From assembly GCA_947476195.1 (NCBI GenBank), contig CANJPT010000002.1, positions 1 through 64,000 of the forward strand: a DNA stretch of 64,000 nt. Reading direction: 5' to 3'. Shown one piece after another: positions 49,297 to 58,501 of the stretch (its first letter is position 1; every line of letters starts with the position of its first letter). The notes under the pieces are model-generated. The model was not told the origin of the DNA. It was given only the letters and a program-made list of their open reading frames with translations, and made no database searches. This stretch comes from Lewinellaceae bacterium. Lineage in GTDB: Bacteria; Bacteroidota; Bacteroidia; Chitinophagales; Saprospiraceae. The translations under genes and the position numbers were made by a program.

Positions 49297-51810
49297 TCAA
49301 AGTGCCGCTTTTCGAAAAAAGCGCCGCTTTGTACTTTCCACAATAAAGCTGTACAGGATTGCAATCCCGATCATAAATCCAAGCAAGGACATTGGCAAAG
49401 GCTCCAGGCCCACTTTCCTTCCAAGTGGCAGATAAGGCAAAAGCAAGGTAAACGCCACCGTTGCAATGCTTGCCCCAAGCAACCAACGCGAGGGCCGGCT
49501 CTTAAGCGCAGGGCGGACCGTTCGTATGATGAGCAGTACCATGATCTCGGTCAGCACCGATTCTATGAACCAGCCTGTCTGAAATGTTGTCTCACTGGCT
49601 TTGAAGATTAGCAGTAAACAACCGAAAGTAAGGTAGTCAAACAGTGAACTCTGAATACCAAAGACCACCATAAAGCGACGGATGAGCGCTATATCCCAGT
49701 GTTTTGGGCGACTCAGTTGTTCATCGTCCACATTATCAGAAGCTATCGTGAGGGCAGGTACATCAGAGAGAAAATTGAGCATCAGGATTTGGGCAGGCAA
49801 TAAGGGTAACCAAGGCAGAAAAAGTGAAATGCCTGCCAGGCTGAACATATTTCCAAAGTTGGCACTCGTGGTGATGAAGATGTATTTCAGGGTATTGACG
49901 TACGTTTTGCGTCCGTCAAGAATGCCTTTTTTAAGCACCTCCAGGTTTTTCTCCATCAAAACAATGTCGGCAGCCTCTTTGGCTACGTCCACGGCGGAGT
50001 CCACTGAAATACCTACATCGGCGGCTTTAAGGGCCGGAGCGTCGTTGATGCCATCGCCCAGATACCCCACTACATTGCCATTGGCACGCAACGCCCGAAT
50101 TAGTCGTTCCTTTTGCTGCGGTTCCACTTCAGCAAAAAGGTTGACCGAATGTACTTTACGGGCAAGTGCCGCATCTCCTAAAATAGAAATATCATGCCCG
50201 GTGAGCAGTTTTTGAGCATCGATCCCGATTGTACGGGCTAAATGGGCAGCGGCCAGATGGTTATCACCTGTAATAATTTTAAGGGTAATGCCCAGATCTT
50301 CCAGACTTTGGAGGGTATCGGCGATGTCGGAACGCGGTGGGTCTTCGAGCAAAAGAAAGCCGAGAAATACCATTTCAGTCTCGTCATCCTTGTTGATGAG
50401 GGGATCTCCGGTCACGTCTTTCCAGGCAATCCCTATGGTGCGAAATCCCTGAGCACTTTGGGTTTCGAATTGCTGCATAGCCTCCTTCCGCACACTTTCA
50501 ATGTCCACCAGACTACCATCGGGCATTTCGACACGATTGCAGACCGATAACACTTCCGCAAGGGCGCCTTTAGTGATCATTAGTTCTTTGGCGCCATCAT
50601 AAACAACAACACTAAGCCTTTTTCGCAAAAAATCATACGGCACTTCATCCTTTTTCGAATAAGATCCAACTTCCATACCCGTCATTTTGCGAATGGCTTC
50701 GTCCAATGGATTGGTAAAACCAGTTTCAAAATAGGCATTGAGCCAGGCGAAAAGCCGTACCCTGTCATTCGTCTGACCGTCGAAACCAAGGGTCCCGGCT
50801 ACGCTTGCCTCACCCGTAGTCAGCGTTCCTGTTTTGTCTGAGCAAAGGATATTGATTGCACCAAGGTTCTGAATCGCATCCAACCTTTTTACGATAACCT
50901 TGTCACGAGCCATCCGGATAGCCCCGGCTGAAAGCGTGGTGACCATGATGGCGGGTAAAAGCTCCGGGGCAAGCCCTACAGCCAGGGCAATTGAAAACAG
51001 GATACTTGCCGCGATGGGCTTTCCAAGAAAAAGGTTAAAGATGAGGATACCTGCAGACAAAACGAAGGTCATTCGAAGGAGCAGGTAGCCAAATTTGCGA
51101 ATGCCCGATTGAAACGAAGTTTCTGGCTCAGCCTGGCCCATCTGGGCACTTATTTTGCCAAATTCAGTTTCGCCACCGGCCAGTACTACGACTACCTTGC
51201 CACTACCACTCATTACACTTGAGCCTTCAAACAAGACATTTTTACGTTCAGAAAGCGAAGCGTCTGCGTCTGAAATACCAGGTTCTTTTTCCGCTGGAAA
51301 GGACTCACCAGTAAGGGCAGATTCGTTGGCATGCAGGTCCGTGGATTCCAGGAGCAGGCAATCACCTGGTACTACATCCCCAGCAGAAAGCAGCACTATA
51401 TCACCCGGCACAACGGCTACTTTGGGGACTCTTTTAAGTTTGCCCGCACGCATCACATTGCAATGGATATGCATCATGGCCTGGAGTTTCTGTACTGCCT
51501 TACTGGCGCGATATTCCTGCCAGAAACTGATGGATCCAGTTAAAAAAAGGATAGAGATCAGAATGATTGCGTTACTCCAGTCGCTCATGGAAGCTGACAA
51601 TATTGCTGCAAATACCAGCAGCAAAACCAAGGGAGAAGCAAACTGTCTGACAAACAAGCGCAGAATATCCAACCATTCCGGCTGGTATTTGTCAGCTTTT
51701 CTGCGGTTTGCCAACCTGCTTGCTGCCATTGCATTGCTCAGCCCGTTTTCTGAGGTGCCAAGATTTTGGAGAACTTCTTCCGGGGCTTGTTGCCAGAATG
51801 GATTGGGCAT
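49297..51810 (-). CDS. mgtA: Magnesium-translocating P-type ATPase
   Basis: ANESALTGESFPAEKE; LCSDKTGTLTTGEAS; GYLGDGINDAPALKAADVGISVDSAVDVAKEAADIVLMEK. Confidence 0.92.
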   Translation of the reverse strand: MPNPFWQQAPEEVLQNLGTSENGLSNAMAASRLANRRKADKYQPEWLDILRLFVRQFASPLVLLLVFAAILSASMSDWSNAIILISILFLTGSISFWQEYRASKAVQKLQAMMHIHCNVMRAGKLKRVPKVAVVPGDIVLLSAGDVVPGDCLLLESTDLHANESALTGESFPAEKEPGISDADASLSERKNVLFEGSSVMSGSGKVVVVLAGGETEFGKISAQMGQAEPETSFQSGIRKFGYLLLRMTFVLSAGILIFNLFLGKPIAASILFSIALAVGLAPELLPAIMVTTLSAGAIRMARDKVIVKRLDAIQNLGAINILCSDKTGTLTTGEASVAGTLGFDGQTNDRVRLFAWLNAYFETGFTNPLDEAIRKMTGMEVGSYSKKDEVPYDFLRKRLSVVVYDGAKELMITKGALAEVLSVCNRVEMPDGSLVDIESVRKEAMQQFETQSAQGFRTIGIAWKDVTGDPLINKDDETEMVFLGFLLLEDPPRSDIADTLQSLEDLGITLKIITGDNHLAAAHLARTIGIDAQKLLTGHDISILGDAALARKVHSVNLFAEVEPQQKERLIRALRANGNVVGYLGDGINDAPALKAADVGISVDSAVDVAKEAADIVLMEKNLEVLKKGILDGRKTYVNTLKYIFITTSANFGNMFSLAGISLFLPWLPLLPAQILMLNFLSDVPALTIASDNVDDEQLSRPKHWDIALIRRFMVVFGIQSSLFDYLTFGCLLLIFKASETTFQTGWFIESVLTEIMVLLIIRTVRPALKSRPSRWLLGASIATVAFTLLLPYLPLGRKVGLEPLPMSLLGFMIGIAILYSFIVESTKRRFFRKAAL

Positions 51811-52128
51811 GACTACATATTAGTTTTACGGTACATCACAGGCACTTCATACGAAGCTTATCGCATATACTTCCTGTATAAAGCAGCATAATAACACAGC
51901 TAATACTCAAATTGAAAGCATTGAATGTAAACCTACACAAAGTTGGGTCACTAAGTTACGTCCAGGTATTGATAACAATCAGGGATTGCAATGATCTTTT
52001 ATTTAAATCATCCGGTACTGTGATTACGATCCTGTTTCATAGTGATGGAAATCATACTCTTATGCGGTAGCATCCTGCAATTTTGCTGCGAAAAATAACC
52101 TTCTACTAAAAACGTTACTGTTTAAATT

Positions 52129-52995
52129 ATGAAAACGATAATCGTTTGTACTGATTTCTCCCACAATGCCAGTCATGCTATACTTTATGCTGCTTCATTG
52201 GCCAATGCTACAGAGTCACGCCTGATTTTGTTTCACTACTTCAATTATCCGGTTCCTGCAACGGATCTTCCGGCGGTATTTCCATCCGTTTTCGTAGATG
52301 AGATGGCGGCAGGCTTTGAGCATCGGTTGCAAGAGATCAAAACGGAACTAACGCGCAGTTATCCGATTGACATAGATTGCAAGGTTAGGTCTTGGACCCT
52401 ATCCAGCGATTTATTAGAGGTTTTTCAGGAGGAGCAGGCCGATTTGGTCGTTATGGGGATGCATGGACAAAGTGCAGTGCTTAACACGTTGATTGGCAGC
52501 GCAACTTCTGCTGCGATCCGGCGAGGAAATTTACCCATACTGGTGGTGCCACATGGGGTGGTTTTTCATCCTATCCGAAAGATTATCTTCTCCTGCGATG
52601 ACCAGACGATTGAGAACACGGAAACCATTAAACCCTTATTAGACCTGGCAAAAAGTTTCGATGCTTATATCGAGGTATTGACCTTATTCGATCTGGAAAA
52701 GACTCCGTCATTGGTGCCTCAGGACCATCTATCCGCAGCCAAAAACTCCCTGCAGGTTCAACTGGCTGGAACACGCCATGGATACACTTTTGAAAATGAA
52801 AGGGCCGTAGATAAGGGTATTCTGTATGAAGCTGCCCGCAGTACTGCGGATATGGTAGCAATGATATCTCACCACCACTCCTTTTGGTTCAACCTGTTGA
52901 ATCAGAGCAAGACACAAAAGGTAGCGGCAGCCATTACCTTGCCCTTACTTGTAATGGGAGAAAAAGTTGCAGTGCTGTCATCATCAGAAGGGTAA
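52129..52995 (+). CDS. Universal stress protein (UspA family, tandem-type)
   Basis: IIVCTDFSHNASHAILYAASLA; VVMGMHGQSAVLNTLIGSATSAAIRRGNLPILVVP. Confidence 0.9.
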   Translation: MKTIIVCTDFSHNASHAILYAASLANATESRLILFHYFNYPVPATDLPAVFPSVFVDEMAAGFEHRLQEIKTELTRSYPIDIDCKVRSWTLSSDLLEVFQEEQADLVVMGMHGQSAVLNTLIGSATSAAIRRGNLPILVVPHGVVFHPIRKIIFSCDDQTIENTETIKPLLDLAKSFDAYIEVLTLFDLEKTPSLVPQDHLSAAKNSLQVQLAGTRHGYTFENERAVDKGILYEAARSTADMVAMISHHHSFWFNLLNQSKTQKVAAAITLPLLVMGEKVAVLSSSEG

Positions 52996-53092
52996 GATTG
53001 TTAAAGATCACATTTCTGGATGACGCCCATCATTTTGTTTCAATTTTTCATCCTGGAATTTTGCCCTATAATTTTCACTCAATTACTATATT

Positions 53093-53725
53093 ATGAAATT
53101 CGAAAAAATTCTTTCTTCCTTCGTTTTATCAGTTATGCTGATACCGATTGCTCAAGGTCAATTTACAGACCGGGGTCGATTTATGTTAGGATCGGCGGTT
53201 GGTTTTGCCACCAACTCGTCCAAGACCTCTTTGGCGAATGCCGCTGAATCGGAGCCTAAGAACACACAATGGAACATATCCCCATCAATCGGCTATTTTC
53301 TGTTCAATAATTTGACACTGGGGATTGGTCTTGATTATACCTCCAGCAGTGAAACACGGGCGGGAGAAGACAAAACCAAAGATGCCGATTTACTTTTTGG
53401 TCCATTTGCAAGATACTATTTCCCATTTGGTGATAAAGCGATTTTCTTACAAAGCAATTTTGGCTTTGGCAATTCAGCGGATAACCTGACCGTTGATGGC
53501 GCAAAACAGAATATCAACACCAATATCTTAGCAGTAGGTGTAGGGCCTGGTTTCACCATTTTTTCAAATGATGGTATCGGTATTGAAGCTTTGGTAAAAT
53601 ACAATTACGCCCGAAGCAAGTTTGATATTGACCTTGCAGGGGTGAAAACCACCACGACCACCAAGACCAATCAGATTGCCTTGTCCTTGGGCATACAAGT
53701 TTATTTCGCTGGTTTAAAGCGATAG
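53093..53725 (+). CDS. Outer membrane beta-barrel protein
   Basis: Signal peptide; alternating beta pattern ending LSLGIQVYFAGLKR. Confidence 0.75.
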   Translation: MKFEKILSSFVLSVMLIPIAQGQFTDRGRFMLGSAVGFATNSSKTSLANAAESEPKNTQWNISPSIGYFLFNNLTLGIGLDYTSSSETRAGEDKTKDADLLFGPFARYYFPFGDKAIFLQSNFGFGNSADNLTVDGAKQNINTNILAVGVGPGFTIFSNDGIGIEALVKYNYARSKFDIDLAGVKTTTTTKTNQIALSLGIQVYFAGLKR

Positions 53726-53897
53726 GGTTTAGAAGATTGTCCGCCTCCTACTTTTGTAATGGCTGTGGTTTCAAATTGGAATCGCAGCCATTTTTATTAA
53801 CGCCAGAAGTGGTTGCCATCTATGCAATTTCTCATCATTAAAGGGAATGGTTGCCCGAATGACAATCCGAAATTTGAAGCAGCGGTAAGCTTTACGC

Positions 53898-53988
53898 CAG
53901 ACTACTGGACATTTTCTAAAATCGAGACCTATTAGGTTTTCAAAAACCATATAGGTCTGGGGACTAAACAAAAATGTCCAGTAGTATG
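53898..53988 (-). mobile_element. MITE-like palindromic element, copy 5 (91 bp), TSD gctttacgc at 53889-53897 / 53989-53997
   Basis: Same ends and hairpin as other copies; exact 9-bp TSD. Confidence 0.9.
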
Positions 53989-53991
53989 GCT

Positions 53992-55005
53992 TTACGCTAT
54001 CTGATGAAACTCCTTGTGATAAATGCGTAGCAGTAAAATAAACAATGAAATTAAGATGGGCCCGAATACGAATCCGATAAATCCAAATAATTGAAGCCCT
54101 ACCACCACTCCGAACAAGGTAATGAGGGGATGGGTGTGACTAATTTTATTCAACAGCCACATCCTGGCGAGATTGTCTACAGAGCCCATGATGAAAAAGC
54201 CGTACAAAAAGATCAGAACTGCCTTGCCATCATCTCCCTGCGAAAGAAACAGGAGTGAAAGTGGTACAAAAGCCAAGGCAACACCCAAAACAGGCATCAT
54301 TCCAGAAACAAAAGTAATGGCAAACCACATCCAGATATCTTCCACACCTATCAGCCAATAGATCAGTAGTCCTGCAAGTGCCTGCACAAATCCCATTAGT
54401 GGAATACCGATCGCATTGCCCCAAACCATATCATTGAGTTGCTTGCGGACAAATATAACATTGTCGTGGCGTAGTGGCATCCACTCAAAAAACGACTGCT
54501 CCATTTTTTTTCCCTCTGTCAGCATGAACCACAATATAAAAAAGGTGGCCAGTAACAGTCCAAGTCCATTTATGGTGGCTCCTACCAAACCCTGTGCGGC
54601 AGCAACCAGCCATTCACTTAAGTGATTCATATTGTCTGGGGTGAGCAGCGAGATACTGTACTTGATTTCCAAGTCTTTGATGATCGATTCGGCATTTTGA
54701 CGGATTGTTTCGGAGTTCTGAAGCACGAATAAAATCCGTCCTTGGAGCATAATATACAAGCCGTTAAACAGCAAAAATACCACCATAAAAGACAACAACA
54801 GCAGCACGGCAGAGGCCACATGGTTCGGCCATTTCCAACGTCCGGTGAGGTAAGTCTGAGGGGCTTTCAATAAAACGAATAACGTGTAGGAGCCCAACAG
54901 CGCAGGTACAAAAAACTGGAGATTCCAGAAAATCACCCCAAAAAGGCTCGCAATGAGTAAGATGAGAAGTACCTGTCGAATCTGGCCGGCGGAAATTTGG
55001 TTCAT
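53992..55005 (-). CDS. AI-2E family transporter (predicted permease)
   Basis: Multi-TM; GNAIGIPLMGFVQALAGLLIYWLIGVEDIWMWFAITFVSGMMPVLG; FGFIGFVFGPILISLF. Confidence 0.88.
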   Translation of the reverse strand: MNQISAGQIRQVLLILLIASLFGVIFWNLQFFVPALLGSYTLFVLLKAPQTYLTGRWKWPNHVASAVLLLLSFMVVFLLFNGLYIMLQGRILFVLQNSETIRQNAESIIKDLEIKYSISLLTPDNMNHLSEWLVAAAQGLVGATINGLGLLLATFFILWFMLTEGKKMEQSFFEWMPLRHDNVIFVRKQLNDMVWGNAIGIPLMGFVQALAGLLIYWLIGVEDIWMWFAITFVSGMMPVLGVALAFVPLSLLFLSQGDDGKAVLIFLYGFFIMGSVDNLARMWLLNKISHTHPLITLFGVVVGLQLFGFIGFVFGPILISLFILLLRIYHKEFHQIA

Positions 55006-55096
55006 AATTTAGCTGAGATTGAGCCCTTTTTTAGCGAAAAAAAAGCAGGTTGTTCGTTTTGAACGACCTGCGAAAGGTAAAAATATTCCGGAGATA

Positions 55097-55325
55097 CTAC
55101 TTTAATTCAATCGGCTTGACTGGTTTTACTTGGGCATTTTCCTTGGGCAGCTCAATTTTCAACACGCCATCTTTATGTTCAGCAGAAATGCCGTCTTTGT
55201 TTACATTTCCTGGAGGTGTAAAGGAGCGGCTAAACCGACTGTAGGAGAGTTCACTCAGGGTGAATGACTCGTCTTTGCCTTCTTTTTCCTGCTTGGTCTC
55301 GACTGAAATAATCTGGTTCTTAGTA
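55097..55325 (-). pseudogene. 5'-truncated Hsp20/alpha-crystallin small heat-shock protein
   Basis: Minus-strand reading NQIISVETKQEKEGKDESFTLSELSYSRFSRSFTPPGNVNKDGISAEHKDGVLKIELPKENAQVKPVKPIELK*; upstream stop, no N-terminal half. Confidence 0.8.
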
Positions 55326-55495
55326 TACCATCTATGTAGACAAAGTTAAGGTCATATATATTCCAAAAAAAATGATCTGTGTCATATCAAAAGTTGATTT
55401 TCGTGGATGATCAATATCACCCTTTACCCCAACGCCTATCATCTCCCCAATAAATCTGAAGTTGCCATCTTGCAGCCTAAATAACCTATTATTAT

Positions 55496-55978
55496 ATGAT
55501 TATAGAAGTTAGCGGTGACATCCTATTGTCTAAAGCTCAAGCCATTGCGCATGGTGTTGCGCCGCACGATCACTTTGAGCATGGATTGGCCCTCAGCCTT
55601 CGGCAAGATTTCCCTTCAATGGTCAAAGATTTTCGGCACTGGTGTCGCCAGACAAATCCAGAAACGGGTAGTGCTTGGATTTGGTCTGGGGCAGAAGGCA
55701 AGCGCATTGTAAGTCTCCTTACGCAGGAACCTGCCTCCGGACACAACGGCCACCCTGGCAGCGCCTCCTTGCAAAATGTTGGCCATTCACTGCGCGAATT
55801 AAAAAAGATCATCCAGAAAGAAGAGATCAAAAGCATCGCCCTTCCTCGCTTGGCTTCTGGATTAGGTGGTTTGAGATGGGAGCTTGTAAAGGATTTGATT
55901 TACAGCATATTAGGCGATTCAGAAGCAGTTGTGTATGTCTATTCTACCTTTGTGAAAGGCCAGACAGCTGAAGAATAA
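55496..55978 (+). CDS. Macro-domain protein (ADP-ribose-binding, Poa1/TARG1-like)
   Basis: VSGDILLSKAQAIAHGVAPHDHFEHGLAL; IALPRLASGLGGLRWELVKDLI. Confidence 0.85.
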   Translation: MIIEVSGDILLSKAQAIAHGVAPHDHFEHGLALSLRQDFPSMVKDFRHWCRQTNPETGSAWIWSGAEGKRIVSLLTQEPASGHNGHPGSASLQNVGHSLRELKKIIQKEEIKSIALPRLASGLGGLRWELVKDLIYSILGDSEAVVYVYSTFVKGQTAEE

Positions 55979-56001
55979 ATTTATAAAATCGTCTACTAAC
56001 T

Positions 56002-56451
56002 ATGAATCCAAACAACGTTTTTACTGCTTTTCTTTACGCCAATTCAACACGCCTTTTGAGGTTGGCCATTGCTGTCAATTATTTTTGGTTTGGCATGCTG
56101 AAGTTTTTCAGCGGATTAAGCCCTGCAGAGGATTTGGCAAAAAATACCATCCGAATTTTGACGTTCGGCTTCATCCCCGACAATGTCAACCTCCTGCTAC
56201 TGGCCATTTGGGAAGTGGGGATTGGCGTGATATTCCTGAGCGGTCGATTTACCAAATTGGGCGCTAATGCAGCTGTTTTACACATGATTTTTACATTTAT
56301 GCCCCTATTTTTCTTTCCAGAGGTATCCTTCTCACACGCACCTTATGGGTTTACAATTGTGGGACAGTACATCGTAAAAAATCTGGTGTTTTTGGCAGCC
56401 TTAGTAGCTATCCTGAAATCAGAAAATTCCTTAGTAACACGGGTGGCCTAA
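56002..56451 (+). CDS. DoxX-like membrane protein
   Basis: NYFWFGMLKFFSGLSPAEDLAKNTI; 4 TM segments. Confidence 0.65.
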   Translation: MNPNNVFTAFLYANSTRLLRLAIAVNYFWFGMLKFFSGLSPAEDLAKNTIRILTFGFIPDNVNLLLLAIWEVGIGVIFLSGRFTKLGANAAVLHMIFTFMPLFFFPEVSFSHAPYGFTIVGQYIVKNLVFLAALVAILKSENSLVTRVA

Positions 56452-56515
56452 TGGTTTCAGGGCAGACGATCTGCCAACCAAGAGATTCTTTTCCAGCGAT
56501 TAAAATAGCAGTCTC

Positions 56516-56962
56516 GTGCGAATAAGGCTCACTAAAATACTAACCTTTGAAATGGCGCATGCCCTACCGGGTTACGATGGGGCATGCCGCCATATCCATG
56601 GGCATTCCTTTCGGCTTGAGGTCTGTGTACTGGGTGAACCACTACAACAACAGGGGCATCCTAAAAGTGGCATGGTGATGGATTTTAAAACCTTGAAGCA
56701 GATTGTAAATGAAGCATTTATCAACATTTACGACCATGCGCTTGTGTTACCTGATACGACTTCGCCTGAGGTCATAAACGCCTTGCAAATTCATTTTGGC
56801 AATGTATTAACCCTCCCGTTCCAACCAACCTGTGAAAATATGATCGCCATTTGTGTGGATGCGCTGCGCCCAAAAATGTTGCCAGGTGTACAATTGTGGT
56901 GCGTTCGACTTTCCGAGACTGCATCTTCGTTTGCAGAATGGTACGTGACGGACGAGGTTTGA
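56516..56962 (+). CDS. queD: 6-carboxytetrahydropterin synthase/QueD family (GTG start)
   Basis: FEMAHALPGYDGACRHIHGHSFRLEV; GMVMDFKTLKQIV. Confidence 0.87.
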   Translation: MRIRLTKILTFEMAHALPGYDGACRHIHGHSFRLEVCVLGEPLQQQGHPKSGMVMDFKTLKQIVNEAFINIYDHALVLPDTTSPEVINALQIHFGNVLTLPFQPTCENMIAICVDALRPKMLPGVQLWCVRLSETASSFAEWYVTDEV

Positions 56963-56994
56963 TTTTTTATTGACACACCAGTTTATCATTCAAA

Positions 56995-57696
56995 ATGGCC
57001 ACACCACATATCGAAGCGAAAATTGGAGAAATTGCTGAAACGATCCTACTGCCTGGCGATCCATTACGGGCAAAAGCCATTGCAGATCATTACCTGTCAG
57101 ACGTCGTTCAGTTTAATCACGTCAGAAATATGCTGGGATATACCGGGCTATATAAGGGGAAAAGAGTTTCGGTGATGGGAACTGGTATGGGCATGCCTTC
57201 CATGGCCATTTATTCGTACGAACTCATACAGGTATATGGCGTAAAAAATCTGATCAGAATTGGTACGGCCGGTGCTTTACAGGAAAATCTGAAACTCCAT
57301 GACATCGTCGTCGCACAAGCGGCCTCCACCGATTCAAATTTTGGAAAACAGTATGGTTTGGACGGAGAGATAGCAGCCATTCCGGACTTCCAATTACTGC
57401 TTAATGCCCTAAAAGAAGCGGAAGCCTTAGGCTTGAAGTATCATGTGGGAACAGTATTGAGTTCCGATGTTTTTTACCATATTGACAAGGATAATTGGAG
57501 AAAATGGCAAAAAACAGGCGCGCTTTGTATTGAAATGGAGGCATACGCCCTGTTCCTGAATGCCGCATACCTGGGCGCGGCTGCCCTTGCGATTAACACG
57601 ATTTCTGACTCTTTGGTCACTGGAGAACAACTTTCACAGGAGGAGCGACAAAATTCTTATGCCGATATTATGAAGGTAGCAATGGGATTAGTTTGA
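56995..57696 (+). CDS. deoD: Purine-nucleoside phosphorylase, DeoD type
   Basis: TPHIEAKIGEIAETILLPGDPLRAK; MGTGMGMPSMAIYSYELI; CIEMEAYALFLNA. Confidence 0.93.
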   Translation: MATPHIEAKIGEIAETILLPGDPLRAKAIADHYLSDVVQFNHVRNMLGYTGLYKGKRVSVMGTGMGMPSMAIYSYELIQVYGVKNLIRIGTAGALQENLKLHDIVVAQAASTDSNFGKQYGLDGEIAAIPDFQLLLNALKEAEALGLKYHVGTVLSSDVFYHIDKDNWRKWQKTGALCIEMEAYALFLNAAYLGAAALAINTISDSLVTGEQLSQEERQNSYADIMKVAMGLV

Positions 57697-57821
57697 GGCT
57701 TCCCGTGTATATAGGATTAGTCATGTATCTGACATTTGTAGAAAAAAAAAGCTCCTCGAGAGGTACAAGAAAAAAATTGGCTCTATGTTTGCAGACTAAA
57801 TACTCTTAAATAAACATACCC

Positions 57822-58259
57822 ATGCGAGTTATTTCAAAATCAGGAGAATACGGGCTGCGGGCATTGATGTATATGGTAGCACATCGGGAAGAAGGAGTAT
57901 TTGTAAGCATCCGCGATATGGCTGAGCATCTTGACATCTCATTCCATTTTTTGACCAAAATTCTGCAAAGCCTCACTCAAGCCGGTTTGCTCAAATCCTA
58001 TAGGGGGCCGAACGGTGGTGTGGCCTTCAATATCTCACCCGAAAAAGTGCTGCTTAGCGACGTGGTACGCATACTGGAAGGTGACGATTTTTTTGACAAG
58101 TGCCTGCTAGGTTTGCCGGGTTGTGGCAAGTTGGCTCCTTGCCCGATGCACAATATTTGGAAAGAAATCAAGGGGGCGCTCAAACACGAATTTGAGACCA
58201 CTTCGATGGCTGAATTGGGGCAAGCAGCACTGTTGAACAGGATTGGGTTGGTTTCGTAA
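57822..58259 (+). CDS. Rrf2-family transcriptional regulator (NsrR-like by context)
   Basis: SGEYGLRALMYMV; FLTKILQSLTQAGLLKSYRGPNGGVAF; three Cys in CLLGLPGCGKLAPC. Confidence 0.9.
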   Translation: MRVISKSGEYGLRALMYMVAHREEGVFVSIRDMAEHLDISFHFLTKILQSLTQAGLLKSYRGPNGGVAFNISPEKVLLSDVVRILEGDDFFDKCLLGLPGCGKLAPCPMHNIWKEIKGALKHEFETTSMAELGQAALLNRIGLVS

Positions 58260-58501
58260 GCAATGACAGCGGGATTTTTTTGACTGTATTTAGGACAAAA
58301 TACTCTTATATATTATTTTACCTAAAACGAATCATTCGACATACGTTTAAACCCTACATTTCAAACCTTTTTTATGAGCCTAAATTATTTGCAGCTGCCT
58401 TAGCTACCATTTTGCTGAACATCTCAAACTCACACCTTCACTTCACACAGGATAAATCTGGTTTTCCCATCTCAGCCAGGTTGATTCAAAAAAAATGAAC
58501 A

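Noticed and set aside
49169-53971. ORFs 49169..49486 (-), 53771..53971 (-), 7911..8309 (+) and 8028..8327 (-) as genes sharing a conserved peptide (LDFRKCPVV)
   Set aside because: The shared peptide is only the translation of the MITE-like repeat crossing these ORFs.
49161-53997. Composite transposon: copies 4 and 5 in direct orientation flanking mgtA-usp-OMP
   Set aside because: Each has its own TSD (gatgatgat, gctttacgc); no shared outer duplication.
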